Shown here in pieces: positions 11,493 to 22,795 of a stretch of DNA of 64,000 nt. The notes under the pieces are model-generated. The model saw only the letters and a list, made by a program, of their open reading frames with translations. It searched no databases and was not told where the DNA came from. How positions within the stretch are numbered: position 1 is the first letter of the stretch; the number at the start of each line of letters is the position of its first letter. The position numbers and the translations under genes were made by a program. Origin of the DNA: Halobacillus sp. Marseille-Q1614. Its GTDB lineage: Bacteria; Bacillota; Bacilli; Bacillales; Halobacillaceae. The stretch covers positions 496,001 through 560,000 of the forward strand of contig NZ_CADDWH010000001.1 of assembly GCF_902809865.1 (NCBI RefSeq). Reading direction: 5' to 3'.

Positions 11493-12515
11493 ATGACTGA
11501 AGAAAGAATGAAAATACTTAAAATGATTGAGCAGGGAACGATTACTGCTGAAGAAGGAGCCCAGCTGTTAAAAGCGATTGAAACTCAAGATTACGATACA
11601 AAATCATCAGAGAAAAAGTACGGTTTTAGAGATTTTGTAGAAGAAGCTGTAGAAAAAATTAAAAATGCAGATTTTGATTTGTCTTTTGGAGAATCTGTGG
11701 AATTTCAATATGATTTAAAATCAGACCCCGTACCATTTCATGACATGGATGTATCGATTGCTAATGGTTCCCTCCATTTGGAACCATGGATTGAGGACTA
11801 CGCGAAAGCTGAGTGCCGTGTGAAGGTCTATCAAGCGGCTGACGAGCAGGAGGCAAAAGAGCAGTTTTTAGCCGATGGGGAGTTCGAAATAACAGAGGGA
11901 ATTCTTCGTTTGGCAAATCCTTCGAAAAAAATTAAAACGTTCGTTAAGCTCTACCTTCCTAAGAAGCGTTATGAATTTATTAAACTGAAGCTTTCCAATG
12001 GAGCGATTACTTCTAACCATGTAAAAGCGGCCCATTTCCAATTAAAAACGTCCAATGGGTCTCTGCGCATAAAAGATTCTCAGGGAGAGACGTGCAAGCT
12101 GGAAACAGGGAACGGATCCATTACCGTCTCTGAAAGTGAGTTTGATACTTGCCAGGCTGATACAATTAATGGCTCTGTTAAGCTCGATGGGCAATTTGGC
12201 AAGACTGATGTCTCTGCAGTTGCAGGAGGCATTACGGTCTACAACTATGGAGAACGTGCACATACGGGCTTCTTTAAAACGACTACCGGTCAAATTACGG
12301 TATTGCTTCCAGAGAATAAGCGGATTGACGGTACGTTAAAATCGAGCGTTGGCAGTTTAAACTGCAGCCTTGATAATTATAAGATTTTAAAGAACAAGAA
12401 AGAAATTATGAACAAAGAGTTCGTTTTTGAGGCACGCGAAGAATTAGCGGATGTCTATCATTTAGAAGCAGAAACGAAGACAGGATCTGTAACGATCAAA
12501 GACGCTGTCTTATAA
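11493..12515 (+). CDS. yvlB: YvlB-like DUF4097 protein with SHOCT-like N-terminus
   Basis: About 340 residues. The N-terminus (ILKMIEQGTITAEEGAQLLKAIE) is the short SHOCT-like/YvlB_LiaX helical hairpin; the rest is a repetitive beta-rich DUF4097 region with recurring SNGAI/SNGSL/GNGSI/INGSV motifs, probably a right-handed beta-helix. Family members are linked to cell-envelope stress (YvlB, LiaX), but the molecular function is unclear. The frame extends to a GTG at 11475; ATG 11493 with AAGGAGAG 7 bases upstream is the better start. yvlD follows after 15 bases, as in B. subtilis without yvlA and yvlC. Confidence 0.82.
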   Translation: MTEERMKILKMIEQGTITAEEGAQLLKAIETQDYDTKSSEKKYGFRDFVEEAVEKIKNADFDLSFGESVEFQYDLKSDPVPFHDMDVSIANGSLHLEPWIEDYAKAECRVKVYQAADEQEAKEQFLADGEFEITEGILRLANPSKKIKTFVKLYLPKKRYEFIKLKLSNGAITSNHVKAAHFQLKTSNGSLRIKDSQGETCKLETGNGSITVSESEFDTCQADTINGSVKLDGQFGKTDVSAVAGGITVYNYGERAHTGFFKTTTGQITVLLPENKRIDGTLKSSVGSLNCSLDNYKILKNKKEIMNKEFVFEAREELADVYHLEAETKTGSVTIKDAVL

Positions 12516-12530
12516 AGCGGGGGATTGGTT

Positions 12531-12875
12531 TTGAAAAACTGGTTATTGCACATTTTGGTAAATGCGATAGCAATATTTATCGTCGGGTTTGCTTTTAAAA
12601 CGGTTGAAATCGATGGATTCCTGGCTGCGATCTTGGCGGCCTTTATCCTATCAATCTTAAATGCGATCGTAAGGCCGATTTTGGTTTTATTAACGCTGCC
12701 GATAACGATAGTAACACTTGGGTTATTCTTATTGGTAGTGAACGCTGTAACATTAGCGATTACTGACGGGCTGTTAGGAAGCCTGTTTGAAATCGACGGT
12801 TTTGGCATGACGATCTTAGCCGCTCTCGTCATTTCGCTGATTAATCTCGTATTAAATCGTCTGATCAAAGAATAA
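12531..12875 (+). CDS. yvlD: YvlD-like phage-holin-family membrane protein
   Basis: Small integral membrane protein, 114 residues, almost entirely hydrophobic, with about four membrane segments separated by short loops (KTVEIDGF, DGLLGSLFEIDGF). It belongs to the YvlD/phage holin family IV type annotation, although these proteins are not phage lysis proteins. Likely envelope-stress related because of its partner yvlB. The start is a TTG 7 bases after GCGGGGG; an earlier TTG at 12525 is too close to the ribosome-binding site. Confidence 0.8.
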   Translation: MKNWLLHILVNAIAIFIVGFAFKTVEIDGFLAAILAAFILSILNAIVRPILVLLTLPITIVTLGLFLLVVNAVTLAITDGLLGSLFEIDGFGMTILAALVISLINLVLNRLIKE

Positions 12876-12890
12876 TAAGGTGAGAGGCAG

Positions 12891-12923
12891 TCCTGCCGGC
12901 TTGTAAGCCGGCAGGATTTTTTT
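12891..12923 (+). terminator. yvlBD terminator
   Basis: Eleven-bp perfect stem CCTGCCGGCTT/AAGCCGGCAGG with a 2-base gap in the sequence, followed by seven T residues. Confidence 0.9.
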
Positions 12924-12945
12924 GCCCAAGCGATGATAAAAAATG

Positions 12946-12954
12946 TGCTACAAT
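12946..12954 (+). promoter_or_regulatory. Extended -10 element upstream of hprK
   Basis: TGCTACAAT lies about 38 bases before hprK, immediately after the yvlBD terminator. No good -35 at 16-18 bases is seen, which is common for extended -10 promoters. Confidence 0.5.
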
Positions 12955-12991
12955 AAGGGACAGTGAGTGACGATTATAAGGAGGCACATCT

Positions 12992-13924
12992 ATGAGTAAA
13001 GTTCGTACAGAAGATTTGCTGGAACGCTTTGAGCTTGAACTGGTAGCTGGTAAAGACGGCATCCACCGTGAAATACATATGAGTGATATTTCCCGGCCAG
13101 GAGTCGAGATGACCGGGTATTTTAAGTTTTATCCAAAAGACAGGCTGCAGCTGTTAGGGAAAACGGAGCTTTCGTACTTTAATGAACTGACCCATGAACA
13201 AAGAAAGCACCGCGCTGAGCAGCTTTGTACAGATATTACCCCGGGTATAGTCATCACGCGGGGAATGGATATTCCTGAGGAGCTTGCAGTAGCAGCGCGT
13301 GAAGCAGCCGTTCCGCTTATGAGATCACCGTATAAAACGACGCGTGTAATCAGCCGGCTGACGAATTATTTAGAATCTAAGTTCGCACCGTTTACTGCAA
13401 TTCACGGTGTACTTGTTGATATTTACGGCATCGGTGTTTTAATTACCGGACAAAGTGGAGTAGGTAAAAGTGAAACTGCACTTGAGCTGGTCAAACGCGG
13501 GCATCGTTTAGTGGCTGATGACAGTGTGGAAATACGCCAGGAAGATTACGATACATTGATTGGAAACAGTCCGCCACTGATTGAGCACCTTTTAGAAATC
13601 CGCGGTCTGGGGATTATTAACGTTATGACCTTGTTTGGAGCAGGAGCGGTCCGAAGCTATAAACGAATTACGCTTGTAATTAATCTCGAAATCTGGGATA
13701 AAACCAAGCAGTATGACCGTCTTGGCTTAGAAGAAGAAACGATGAAAATAATGGATGCTGAAATTCCAAAAGCAACGATTCCTGTACGTCCAGGCCGTAA
13801 CTTGGCTGTCATAATCGAAGTAGCGGCGATGAATTTCCGCTTAAAACGTATGGGAGTAAACGCAGCAGAAGAGTTCTCTGAGCGTTTAACTAAAGTAATT
13901 GATGAAGACCATAGCGAAGAGTAA
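12992..13924 (+). CDS. hprK: HPr kinase/phosphorylase
   Basis: Bifunctional enzyme that phosphorylates Ser46 of HPr and Crh using ATP or PPi and reverses the reaction with phosphate, setting carbon catabolite repression through CcpA. The P-loop GQSGVGKSE lies near residues 152-160, and the HprK signature [15 protein letters not shown] near 205-220. Its 310 residues equal the B. subtilis enzyme. It is first in an hprK-lgt-yvoD-ppaX-yvoF series in which PpaX would remove the PPi made by the phosphorylase activity. Its substrates Crh and HPr are both encoded in this window. Confidence 0.97.
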   Translation: MSKVRTEDLLERFELELVAGKDGIHREIHMSDISRPGVEMTGYFKFYPKDRLQLLGKTELSYFNELTHEQRKHRAEQLCTDITPGIVITRGMDIPEELAVAAREAAVPLMRSPYKTTRVISRLTNYLESKFAPFTAIHGVLVDIYGIGVLITGQSGVGKSETALELVKRGHRLVADDSVEIRQEDYDTLIGNSPPLIEHLLEIRGLGIINVMTLFGAGAVRSYKRITLVINLEIWDKTKQYDRLGLEEETMKIMDAEIPKATIPVRPGRNLAVIIEVAAMNFRLKRMGVNAAEEFSERLTKVIDEDHSEE

Positions 13925-13938
13925 GGGAGAGAAAGGCT

Positions 13939-14772
13939 TTGTCTTGTACACCAGAAGAACTTGACCGGGTGCTGGTCCATCTTGGTCCTTTATCGATTTA
14001 CTGGTATGGGGTCATTATCGCAACAGGTGCCTTCTTAGGACTTTTGATTGCGACAAGGGAGACGGAACGCCTCGGTTTAAAAAAGGATTATTTTGTTGAT
14101 ATCGTAGTTTATGCGATTCCGATTGCCATTTTAAGCGCACGTATCTATTACGTTATTTTTGAATGGGATCGTTACGTGGGTGAACCATGGTGGAAAGTGT
14201 TTGCCGTATGGGAAGGCGGAATAGCCATTCACGGGGCATTAATAGGTTCATTTTTAACAGCTTTTATTTATACAAAGGTAAAAGGGTTGTCCTTCTGGAT
14301 GATTGCAGATATTGGGGCACCGAGTATTATCTTAGGCCAGGCCATTGGCCGCTGGGGAAACTTCATGAATCAGGAGGCCCATGGCGGACCTGTCTCTGAA
14401 TCTTTTTACAATAACTATATGCAGTATCTGCCTAACTTCATTAATCAGCAGATGTGTATTGATGGAACACTCTATCATCCGACTTTTTTATATGAATCTC
14501 TTTGGAACATCCTCGGGTTTATCTTATTGTTAGTGCTGCGTTATAAAGTAAATCCGCGCCGCGGTGAGATTTTCCTAAGCTACTTGATTTGGTATTCGGC
14601 GGGAAGGTTCTTTGTAGAAGGACTTCGTACCGACAGCCTTTACCTGTTTGGTGAAATTAGAACGGCCCAGTTTATTTCCATCCTGTTGATAGTTGGAGCG
14701 ATTATTGTCATGATCTATCGCCGAAAAGCAGGACTTGCTGACAAACACTATAACGGCAAGAAAGCAAAATAG
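13939..14772 (+). CDS. lgt: Prolipoprotein diacylglyceryl transferase
   Basis: Integral membrane enzyme that transfers diacylglycerol from phosphatidylglycerol to the lipobox cysteine of prelipoproteins. Seven hydrophobic segments are apparent; family signatures [11 protein letters not shown] and [15 protein letters not shown] are intact. 277 residues. The start is TTG, with AAGGGAGAG upstream, 14 bases after hprK, so the two are surely cotranscribed. Confidence 0.95.
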   Translation: MSCTPEELDRVLVHLGPLSIYWYGVIIATGAFLGLLIATRETERLGLKKDYFVDIVVYAIPIAILSARIYYVIFEWDRYVGEPWWKVFAVWEGGIAIHGALIGSFLTAFIYTKVKGLSFWMIADIGAPSIILGQAIGRWGNFMNQEAHGGPVSESFYNNYMQYLPNFINQQMCIDGTLYHPTFLYESLWNILGFILLLVLRYKVNPRRGEIFLSYLIWYSAGRFFVEGLRTDSLYLFGEIRTAQFISILLIVGAIIVMIYRRKAGLADKHYNGKKAK

Positions 14773-14785
14773 GGAGAGACTAAAG

Positions 14786-15730
14786 ATGAAATCAATTTTA
14801 AGAGAAGGATGTAAAAAAGGTCTTCAGCTGACGTGGACATTAGGTAAGGTCATATTCCCGGTCACACTTATCGTTACGATCCTTCAATTCACCCCTGTTT
14901 TACCTTGGATCATTAAGCAGCTGACACCTGTGATGAGTGTACTGGGGCTGTCCGGGGATGCTGCTGTCCCACTCGTGATCGGGAACTTTCTTAACTTATA
15001 CGCGGGCATTGCAGCGATTATATCGTTTGAGTTTTCGGTAAAAGAAGTGTTTATTCTTGCCGTTATGCTGTCGTTTTCCCATAACTTGATTATTGAATCG
15101 GCTGTAGCTAAAAAGGTTGGAATCAGCTGGTCGTTTGTGATCAGCATCCGTTTAGCATTAGCTATTGGTTCGGCTATACTGATTAACTTAACCTGGGATG
15201 GCGGACAAGAGCAGGCAAAGTATGGCCTTGCTCCCGAACGTCAGGCTGTGCCTGATGGTTGGATGGAGATCATTCTCCAAGGGCTGCAGACGGCTGTTAT
15301 GGGGATCATCCAGCTTGCACTCATCGTCATTCCGCTTATGATCGTCATGCAGTATTTGCGGGAGAGAGGCTGGCTAGACAGACTGTCCGACTGGCTCGCA
15401 CCAGCTGCTAAATTTCTAGGAATGGAACGCAATACGTCGATGACGCTGGCGGCCGGACTGACGATCGGCCTTGCTTATGGAGCGGGGCTTATGATTCAGG
15501 CTGTCGAAGAAGACGGGGTCTCTAAGAAAGATATGTTTCTAGCTATGATTTTTCTCGTCTCCTGTCACGCCGTGGTGGAAGATACGTTAATCTTCATTCC
15601 ATTAGGCATACCTGTGTGGCCGCTGTTAATCATTCGGCTGATAACGGCTATTGTCCTTACAGCTGCCGTAGGGTATGTGTGGAATAAGCTTGAAAGAGAG
15701 AGAAGGAGAGATTTAAGCCATGAGTATTAA
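14786..15730 (+). CDS. yvoD: Nucleoside-recognition (Gate) domain membrane protein YvoD
   Basis: About 314 residues with eight or so membrane segments and two nucleoside-recognition/Gate-type halves; an internal sequence GLTIGLAYGAGLMIQ resembles the gate motif. Orthologous by context to B. subtilis YvoD; substrate unknown. The frame opens inside lgt, but ATG 14786, 7 bases after AGGGAGAG, is the likely start. Its end overlaps ppaX by 11 bases. Confidence 0.8.
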   Translation: MKSILREGCKKGLQLTWTLGKVIFPVTLIVTILQFTPVLPWIIKQLTPVMSVLGLSGDAAVPLVIGNFLNLYAGIAAIISFEFSVKEVFILAVMLSFSHNLIIESAVAKKVGISWSFVISIRLALAIGSAILINLTWDGGQEQAKYGLAPERQAVPDGWMEIILQGLQTAVMGIIQLALIVIPLMIVMQYLRERGWLDRLSDWLAPAAKFLGMERNTSMTLAAGLTIGLAYGAGLMIQAVEEDGVSKKDMFLAMIFLVSCHAVVEDTLIFIPLGIPVWPLLIIRLITAIVLTAAVGYVWNKLERERRRDLSHEY

Positions 15731-16358
15731 TACAATTTTATTTGATCTGGACGGAACGTTAATCGATACGAATGAGCTGATTATCGCTTCTTTTACCCAT
15801 ACTTTGCAAACACATGCTGACCGCCCTTATTCGAGGGAAGAGATTATTCAGTTTATTGGTGAACCTTTAAGAGACAGCCTTGCTTCTGTCAATGAGGAAA
15901 GCGTGGAGGAAATGATTGCAACTTACCGGGAACACAACATTGCTCATCACGATCAATACGTAAAGGCTTATGACGGTGTGCTGGAATCGATTCGCACGTT
16001 AAAGAGACAAAACTATCAGCTTGGTATAGTCACAACAAAAATGCGACAGACTGTAGAGATAGGACTAAATATGACAGAACTTGACAGCTTGTTTGATACT
16101 GTCGTCACTCTTGATGATGTCGTTCATGCCAAACCTCATCCTGAACCTGTCATGAAGGCGTTAAACACTTTAGATGCCTCAGCCGCCCAAACGATTATGG
16201 TAGGCGATAACACGCACGATATTGAAGCTGGAAAAAATGCAGGTACAAAAACAGCGGGAGTCGCATGGACAGTAAAAGGGCGGGAAGTTTTGGATGAACT
16301 GCGTCCTGATTACATGCTGACGAATATGAGAGAGCTACTTGAAATCACAGGAGGGTAA
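15720..16358 (+). CDS. ppaX: Pyrophosphatase PpaX (HAD family)
   Basis: HAD-superfamily inorganic pyrophosphatase associated with HPr kinase; it hydrolyses the PPi released when HprK dephosphorylates HPr-Ser-P. Motif I FDLDGTLIDT is at residues 7-16, motif II around VTTKMR, and motif IV VGDNTHDIEAG near residue 160. 212 residues, as in B. subtilis (216). Overlap with yvoD suggests translational coupling; AAGGAGAG precedes the ATG. Confidence 0.92.
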   Translation: MSINTILFDLDGTLIDTNELIIASFTHTLQTHADRPYSREEIIQFIGEPLRDSLASVNEESVEEMIATYREHNIAHHDQYVKAYDGVLESIRTLKRQNYQLGIVTTKMRQTVEIGLNMTELDSLFDTVVTLDDVVHAKPHPEPVMKALNTLDASAAQTIMVGDNTHDIEAGKNAGTKTAGVAWTVKGREVLDELRPDYMLTNMRELLEITGG

Positions 16359-16362
16359 AAAA

Positions 16363-16896
16363 ATGCGCCGTACACAACGCTATCCGGTTAAAGGAGCCAA
16401 CTCCCTCTGGCATATCTACAAAACCGTCCCTTTTCTTAAAGTGATGAAGAATTTTATCGTGATTCAAACGGCGAGGTACACTCCATTTTTAAATGTGAAA
16501 AATGGGCTGTACCGTCGTTTTTTAAAAATGAAGGTAGGAGAAGAAACGTCTTTTGCTCTTATGGTCATGGTCGATATTATGTTTCCTGAAAAAATCTCAG
16601 TAGGCCGTAATTCTGTGGTTGGCTATAATACGACGATTTTAGCTCATGAGTATTTGATTAACGAGTATCGGCTGGGAGATGTGGAAATCGGTGATGAAGT
16701 GTTGATAGGAGCAAATACTACCATACTTCCAGGAGTTAAAATTGGCAGTAGAGCTGTCGTATCCGCCGGAACCTTAGTACATAAAGATGTGCCTGCCGGA
16801 TCATTTGTTGGTGGGAATCCCATGCAGCTTATTTATACAAAAGAACAAATGGAACAACGAATGAGCAGCGAAAAGGAGAAGAAAGATGGAGTTTAA
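16363..16896 (+). CDS. yvoF: Left-handed beta-helix acyltransferase YvoF
   Basis: Hexapeptide-repeat O-acetyltransferase of 177 residues. Hexapeptide repeats are seen in the second half (ISVGRNSVVGYNT, VEIGDEVLIGANTTILPGVKIGSRAVVSAG). The acceptor is unknown. ATG 16363 has AGGAGGG 7 bases upstream; the frame opens earlier inside ppaX. In B. subtilis yvoF closes the hprK cluster; here glpP follows with an 11-base overlap, so the glycerol genes have been joined to this operon. Confidence 0.82.
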   Translation: MRRTQRYPVKGANSLWHIYKTVPFLKVMKNFIVIQTARYTPFLNVKNGLYRRFLKMKVGEETSFALMVMVDIMFPEKISVGRNSVVGYNTTILAHEYLINEYRLGDVEIGDEVLIGANTTILPGVKIGSRAVVSAGTLVHKDVPAGSFVGGNPMQLIYTKEQMEQRMSSEKEKKDGV

Positions 16897-17431
16897 GCAG
16901 ACAGTTTTACCAGCAGTGAAAAATATGAAAGACTTCGAAATGCTCTTGGAAATGAATACGGAATACATTATCATTTTAGAAAGCAGGCTGGGCATGCTGC
17001 CAAAAGTCGTAAAAGCAGCACAGAAAGCCGGAAAAAAAATCTGGGTACACGTCGATTTAATCCAGGGACTAAAAGCTGATGACTACGGGATGGAGTTTTT
17101 AGGAAGAGTGATTAAGCCGGATGGTGTCATTACTACCCGTTCCCATGTCATTCAGCTTGCGAAGAAATATAAGCTGATCTCTGTTCAGCGGCTGTTTCTA
17201 ATTGACAGCCAGGCCGTCGAACATAACGCAAGGATTATCGAAAAAGTTAAGCCGGATTTTGTAGAAGTTTTACCGGGCATTATTCCGGGAATGATAAAAG
17301 AGATGAAAGATCGATTAGGAGTGCCGGTCATTGCAGGGGGATTGATTCGAACTGAGGAAGAAGCGGCCGAAGCCATTAAATCGGGAGCTTCAGCAATCTC
17401 TACTTCACGTGCAGAACTTTGGAGGTTTTAA
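16886..17431 (+). CDS. glpP: Glycerol-3-phosphate-responsive antiterminator
   Basis: RNA-binding regulator that, with glycerol-3-phosphate, lets transcription pass the leader terminators of glpF and glpD. TIM-barrel-like protein of 181 residues with conserved VHVDLIQGL, GVITTRS, FVEVLPGIIPG and VIAGGLIRT. The start overlaps yvoF and has AAAAGGAGAAG upstream. Probable targets in this window are the hairpin leaders before glpF (17.5 kb), glpD (20.0 kb) and the second glpF (59.7 kb). Confidence 0.95.
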   Translation: MEFKQTVLPAVKNMKDFEMLLEMNTEYIIILESRLGMLPKVVKAAQKAGKKIWVHVDLIQGLKADDYGMEFLGRVIKPDGVITTRSHVIQLAKKYKLISVQRLFLIDSQAVEHNARIIEKVKPDFVEVLPGIIPGMIKEMKDRLGVPVIAGGLIRTEEEAAEAIKSGASAISTSRAELWRF

Positions 17432-17478
17432 GCGAAACGAAATCTACATAATTTGATCGTGATCGTTCACAAGATCCC

Positions 17479-17527
17479 GCACAATGAAGGCAGCTTTTTG
17501 TACAGCTGCTTTGCCTGTGCTTTTTTT
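17479..17527 (+). promoter_or_regulatory. GlpP-type leader terminator before glpF
   Basis: GCACA pairs with TGTGC around an inner GCAGCT/AGCTGC hairpin, followed by seven T residues, 37 bases before the glpF start. Position and form fit the antiterminated leaders known for B. subtilis glpF. Confidence 0.75.
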
Positions 17528-17563
17528 ATTGCTCATTTTCCTAATCGGAAAGGGAAGGTGCTT

Positions 17564-19878
<2,315 letters not shown>

Positions 19879-19932
19879 GCTCATAGAAAGCAAGTGATAG
19901 TTATGGGCAAAATCTAGAGCCTTAGAGTAGAC

Positions 19933-19961
19933 TTTTTAACGAAGGTTTGATAGAATATAAT
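19933..19961 (+). promoter_or_regulatory. Predicted glpD promoter
   Basis: A perfect TATAAT at 19956-19961 with a weak TTTTTA 17 bases upstream. It lies about 30 bases before the glpD leader terminator. Confidence 0.6.
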
Positions 19962-19992
19962 CAAGTTAATAGTAATTAGGTCGGAGATGCGG

Positions 19993-20048
19993 AGAGACCA
20001 CGAGGCTCTACAGTAAATGCTGTAGGTGCTTTCGTGGTCTCTTTTTTT
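19993..20048 (+). promoter_or_regulatory. GlpP-type leader terminator before glpD
   Basis: Eleven-bp perfect stem AGAGACCACGA/TCGTGGTCTCT enclosing a smaller CTACAG/CTGTAG hairpin, then seven T residues. It lies between the predicted promoter and glpD, with about 110 bases remaining to the start codon. The nested layout and a preceding CGGAGA are shared with the leader at 59.7 kb. Expected to be read through when GlpP binds glycerol-3-phosphate. Confidence 0.85.
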
Positions 20049-20158
20049 AGGTTTAAAAGAAGAGTGCTCAATCATACACATATTCCTCCCCGGTTTAGGG
20101 AATAAAGGTTAACAGACGACCTAATGAAACCGAGAGATATACAAAAGGAGAGATTTAC

Positions 20159-21826
20159 ATGAAGACTTTTTCTAACTATGATCGTCAGGAAAAATTTAAA
20201 GAACTGTATCAGGTCGAATGGGATGTACTGGTCGTTGGAGGAGGAATCACTGGAGCAGGAATCGCTCTGGATGCGGCCAGCCGAGGAATGAAAACGGCCG
20301 TAGTTGAAATGCAGGACTATGCAGCAGGTACGTCAAGCCGCTCCACGAAGCTTGTACACGGCGGACTTCGATATTTAAAACAGTTTGAAATAAAAATGGT
20401 AGCAGAAGTTGGGAAAGAACGCGAAATTGTTTATGAAAACGGCCCGCACGTAACGACCCCTGAATGGATGATGCTTCCTTTCCATGAAGGCGGTAATTTT
20501 GGTCCCTATTCTACCAGCCTCGGCCTGCGCGTTTATGACTATTTAGCGGGTGTTAAGAAGGCAGAGCGCCGCGTTATGCTTAAACCAGATGAAACGACAG
20601 AACGTGAGCCGTTAGTTAAGAAAGATGGGCTTAAAGGTGCCGGTTATTATGTTGAATATAAAACCGATGACGCGAGACTGACTCTTGAAGTGATGAAGAA
20701 AGCCGTCGAGTATGGTGCTGAGTCTGTAAACTACGCGAAGGTCGTTGACTTTATTTATGATATGCGCGGCAAGGTTGAAGGAGCCATCGTAGAAGACACA
20801 ATCAGTGGAGAAACCTATCAGGTGAAGGCAAAACGAATCATTAATGCAGGAGGACCGTGGGTCGACGAGCTTCGTGAAATCGATGGTTCAAAAAAAGGAA
20901 AATCTCTTCACCTGACGAAAGGGGTACACCTCGTATTTGATCAGTCTGATTTCCCGCTGCAGCAGGCGATCTACTTCGATACACCAGATGGCCGAATGAT
21001 TTTTGCCATTCCGCGTGATGGAAAAACGTATGTAGGGACAACGGACACGCCTTATGATGAGGAGATTGCTTTTCCAAAAGTAACGACTACGGACCGCGAC
21101 TATATTTTAGATGCAATTCATATGATGTTCCCTGCTGTAAAGGTTGGGCCGCAAGATATTGAGTCAAGCTGGGCCGGCGTACGTCCTCTCATTCATGAGG
21201 ATGGAAAAGACCCTTCAGAGATTTCACGAAAAGATGAAATCTTTGTTTCTGATTCCGGTTTAATTTCAATGGCTGGAGGAAAGCTGACCGGATACCGTAA
21301 AATGGCCGAAACAGCCATCAACCTTGTGAGAGATCAGATTGCAGAAGAATACGGCATCCGTTACTCTGATTCTGAAACGAAACGGATGCCGATCTCAGGC
21401 GGTGAGGTGAATGGATCGAAAGGATTCAAGGTATTTAAAGAAGAGCGCGTTAAAATTGGTGAATCCTTAGGTTTAACTGTTGAAAAAGCTGGTGCTCTTG
21501 TTGATCTTTATGGTGCTAATGTCGATACGCTCTATCAGCTGTATAAAGATCATAAAGAAGATGTTGCCGCTGCCGATATTGATCCACTCGTTTTCGCGCA
21601 GCTGCGACTGGCTCTCGATTTTGAAATGATCTTTAAACCTGTAGACTTCTTTGTTCGCCGCACCTCAGCCCTTTTCTTTAACATTCACTGGGTGCACGAG
21701 CACAAAGAACCGGTTATTGAATATATGGCGAAAGAACTAAAATGGACAGACAAACAAAAGCAGCAGTATACAGACGAACTAGATCTTTTACTGGATGAAG
21801 CGGTCAACCCTGTAAAAGCTGGATAA
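20159..21826 (+). CDS. glpD: Glycerol-3-phosphate dehydrogenase (aerobic, FAD)
   Basis: Membrane-associated flavoenzyme that oxidises glycerol-3-phosphate to dihydroxyacetone phosphate and feeds electrons to quinone. The FAD-binding VVGGGITGAGIALDAASRG is at residues 25-43; TSSRSTKLVHGGLRYL and ISMAGGKLTGYRKMAE are family signatures. 555 residues, like B. subtilis GlpD. AAAGGAGAG precedes the ATG. Its product enters glycolysis at TpiA, encoded further on. Confidence 0.97.
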   Translation: MKTFSNYDRQEKFKELYQVEWDVLVVGGGITGAGIALDAASRGMKTAVVEMQDYAAGTSSRSTKLVHGGLRYLKQFEIKMVAEVGKEREIVYENGPHVTTPEWMMLPFHEGGNFGPYSTSLGLRVYDYLAGVKKAERRVMLKPDETTEREPLVKKDGLKGAGYYVEYKTDDARLTLEVMKKAVEYGAESVNYAKVVDFIYDMRGKVEGAIVEDTISGETYQVKAKRIINAGGPWVDELREIDGSKKGKSLHLTKGVHLVFDQSDFPLQQAIYFDTPDGRMIFAIPRDGKTYVGTTDTPYDEEIAFPKVTTTDRDYILDAIHMMFPAVKVGPQDIESSWAGVRPLIHEDGKDPSEISRKDEIFVSDSGLISMAGGKLTGYRKMAETAINLVRDQIAEEYGIRYSDSETKRMPISGGEVNGSKGFKVFKEERVKIGESLGLTVEKAGALVDLYGANVDTLYQLYKDHKEDVAAADIDPLVFAQLRLALDFEMIFKPVDFFVRRTSALFFNIHWVHEHKEPVIEYMAKELKWTDKQKQQYTDELDLLLDEAVNPVKAG

Positions 21827-21834
21827 CTAGAAAA

Positions 21835-21866
21835 GGACTCCTTCAATTTTGAAGGGGTCTTTTTTA
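21835..21866 (+). terminator. glpD terminator
   Basis: Imperfect stem GACTCCTTCAA/TTGAAGGGGTC with a run of T residues, just after the glpD stop. Confidence 0.85.
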
Positions 21867-21949
21867 TGTTAGGGAATTTGCCCGCAAACCACATCAACCT
21901 TTAATAATCTGAAAAATAAAAGTATAATTTTGAAGTAAGGGGGGATTAA

Positions 21950-22762
21950 ATGACTACAGTACAGCAGTTCATTCGGCAGGACGGCATTAGGCAGATCATC
22001 ACAGGCAGCATACTTATTCTGATCATGGCGTTTTTTATTATCAGCCTGTTTTTTACAGGACAGGCAGGGTTATGGATCAGCGCTGTTTACAGTCTCGCTT
22101 TTGGTCTTGCGGGCCTCGCAATATTTAAAAGTGGCTGGGAAGATTATATGTCGGCTATGAACTATGAAGATTTTAAAGCGGATACTACATATGAGAAGAT
22201 TTCCGTCTTTCCGCAGAGGATGTATATTGGGCACCGGCCTGCCTCAATTTTCCACGCGAATTTTTACGATATGGATGGAAAGAGTTACAGTGAAATTAAG
22301 CAGCATACGGTTCTTGACATAAAAGTATTTCGAGCTTTTGTTGCTTTCTTTTCGGGAGGCTCTCTGATGCCTGCGGCTTATAACATGTTTATAGGCGATG
22401 CTCATGTCTATACAATTGATAAAAAAGGCGGCTTTAAATGGCGCGGGTATGTTCATCAGCTGGACCGTGGCGTGGTAGCATATACCTCTCAAGAGCGAAT
22501 ATCAGGAAAGAGTATTTTCCGCTATATTGAAGGAGAACAATGCCGCTTTCAAGCTGAAGGCGATGCTTACATCGGCCACTTTGAAGTGAAAGATTATCAA
22601 GGCAAAGTGTGGGCAGTTGTAAAACGTGATGCGATTCCAAAAGAAGCAGCAGACCGCTTTTCTAAAATGCCAGGCTACTTAGTTGATTGGAAGATTCGCA
22701 AAGATATTCCTTATTCGCTGCTTGCTTTCTTGTTCTTAATGCAGACAAACACTAATGTTTAG
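21950..22762 (+). CDS. Unrecognised membrane protein
   Basis: I do not recognise this 270-residue protein. Two hydrophobic helices (about residues 16-36 and 42-60) form an N-terminal hairpin; the remainder looks soluble and beta-rich, with aromatic segments such as FYDMDGKSYSEIKQH, FKWRGYVHQLDRG and EVKDYQGKVWAVVKRD. A short hydrophobic stretch sits close to the C-terminus. AAGGGGGG lies 5 bases before the ATG, so it is probably translated. It stands alone between the glpD terminator and a pseudogene. Function cannot be inferred. Confidence 0.75.
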   Translation: MTTVQQFIRQDGIRQIITGSILILIMAFFIISLFFTGQAGLWISAVYSLAFGLAGLAIFKSGWEDYMSAMNYEDFKADTTYEKISVFPQRMYIGHRPASIFHANFYDMDGKSYSEIKQHTVLDIKVFRAFVAFFSGGSLMPAAYNMFIGDAHVYTIDKKGGFKWRGYVHQLDRGVVAYTSQERISGKSIFRYIEGEQCRFQAEGDAYIGHFEVKDYQGKVWAVVKRDAIPKEAADRFSKMPGYLVDWKIRKDIPYSLLAFLFLMQTNTNV

Positions 22763-22795
22763 CCTTTAGCCAACAAAAGCAAAGGAGAGAGGTCT

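Noticed and set aside
12458-12868. 136-codon open frame opposite yvlD
   Set aside because: Mirrors the yvlD reading frame; the product is an Ile/Ala/Asn-rich artefact with no start signal.
17448-17475. cre site before glpF copy 1
   Set aside because: GTGATCGTTCAC is a short palindrome but does not fit the 14-base cre consensus.
17453-17563. N-terminal extension of GlpF
   Set aside because: It would translate the leader terminator; ATG 17564 has the ribosome-binding site and the family N-terminus.
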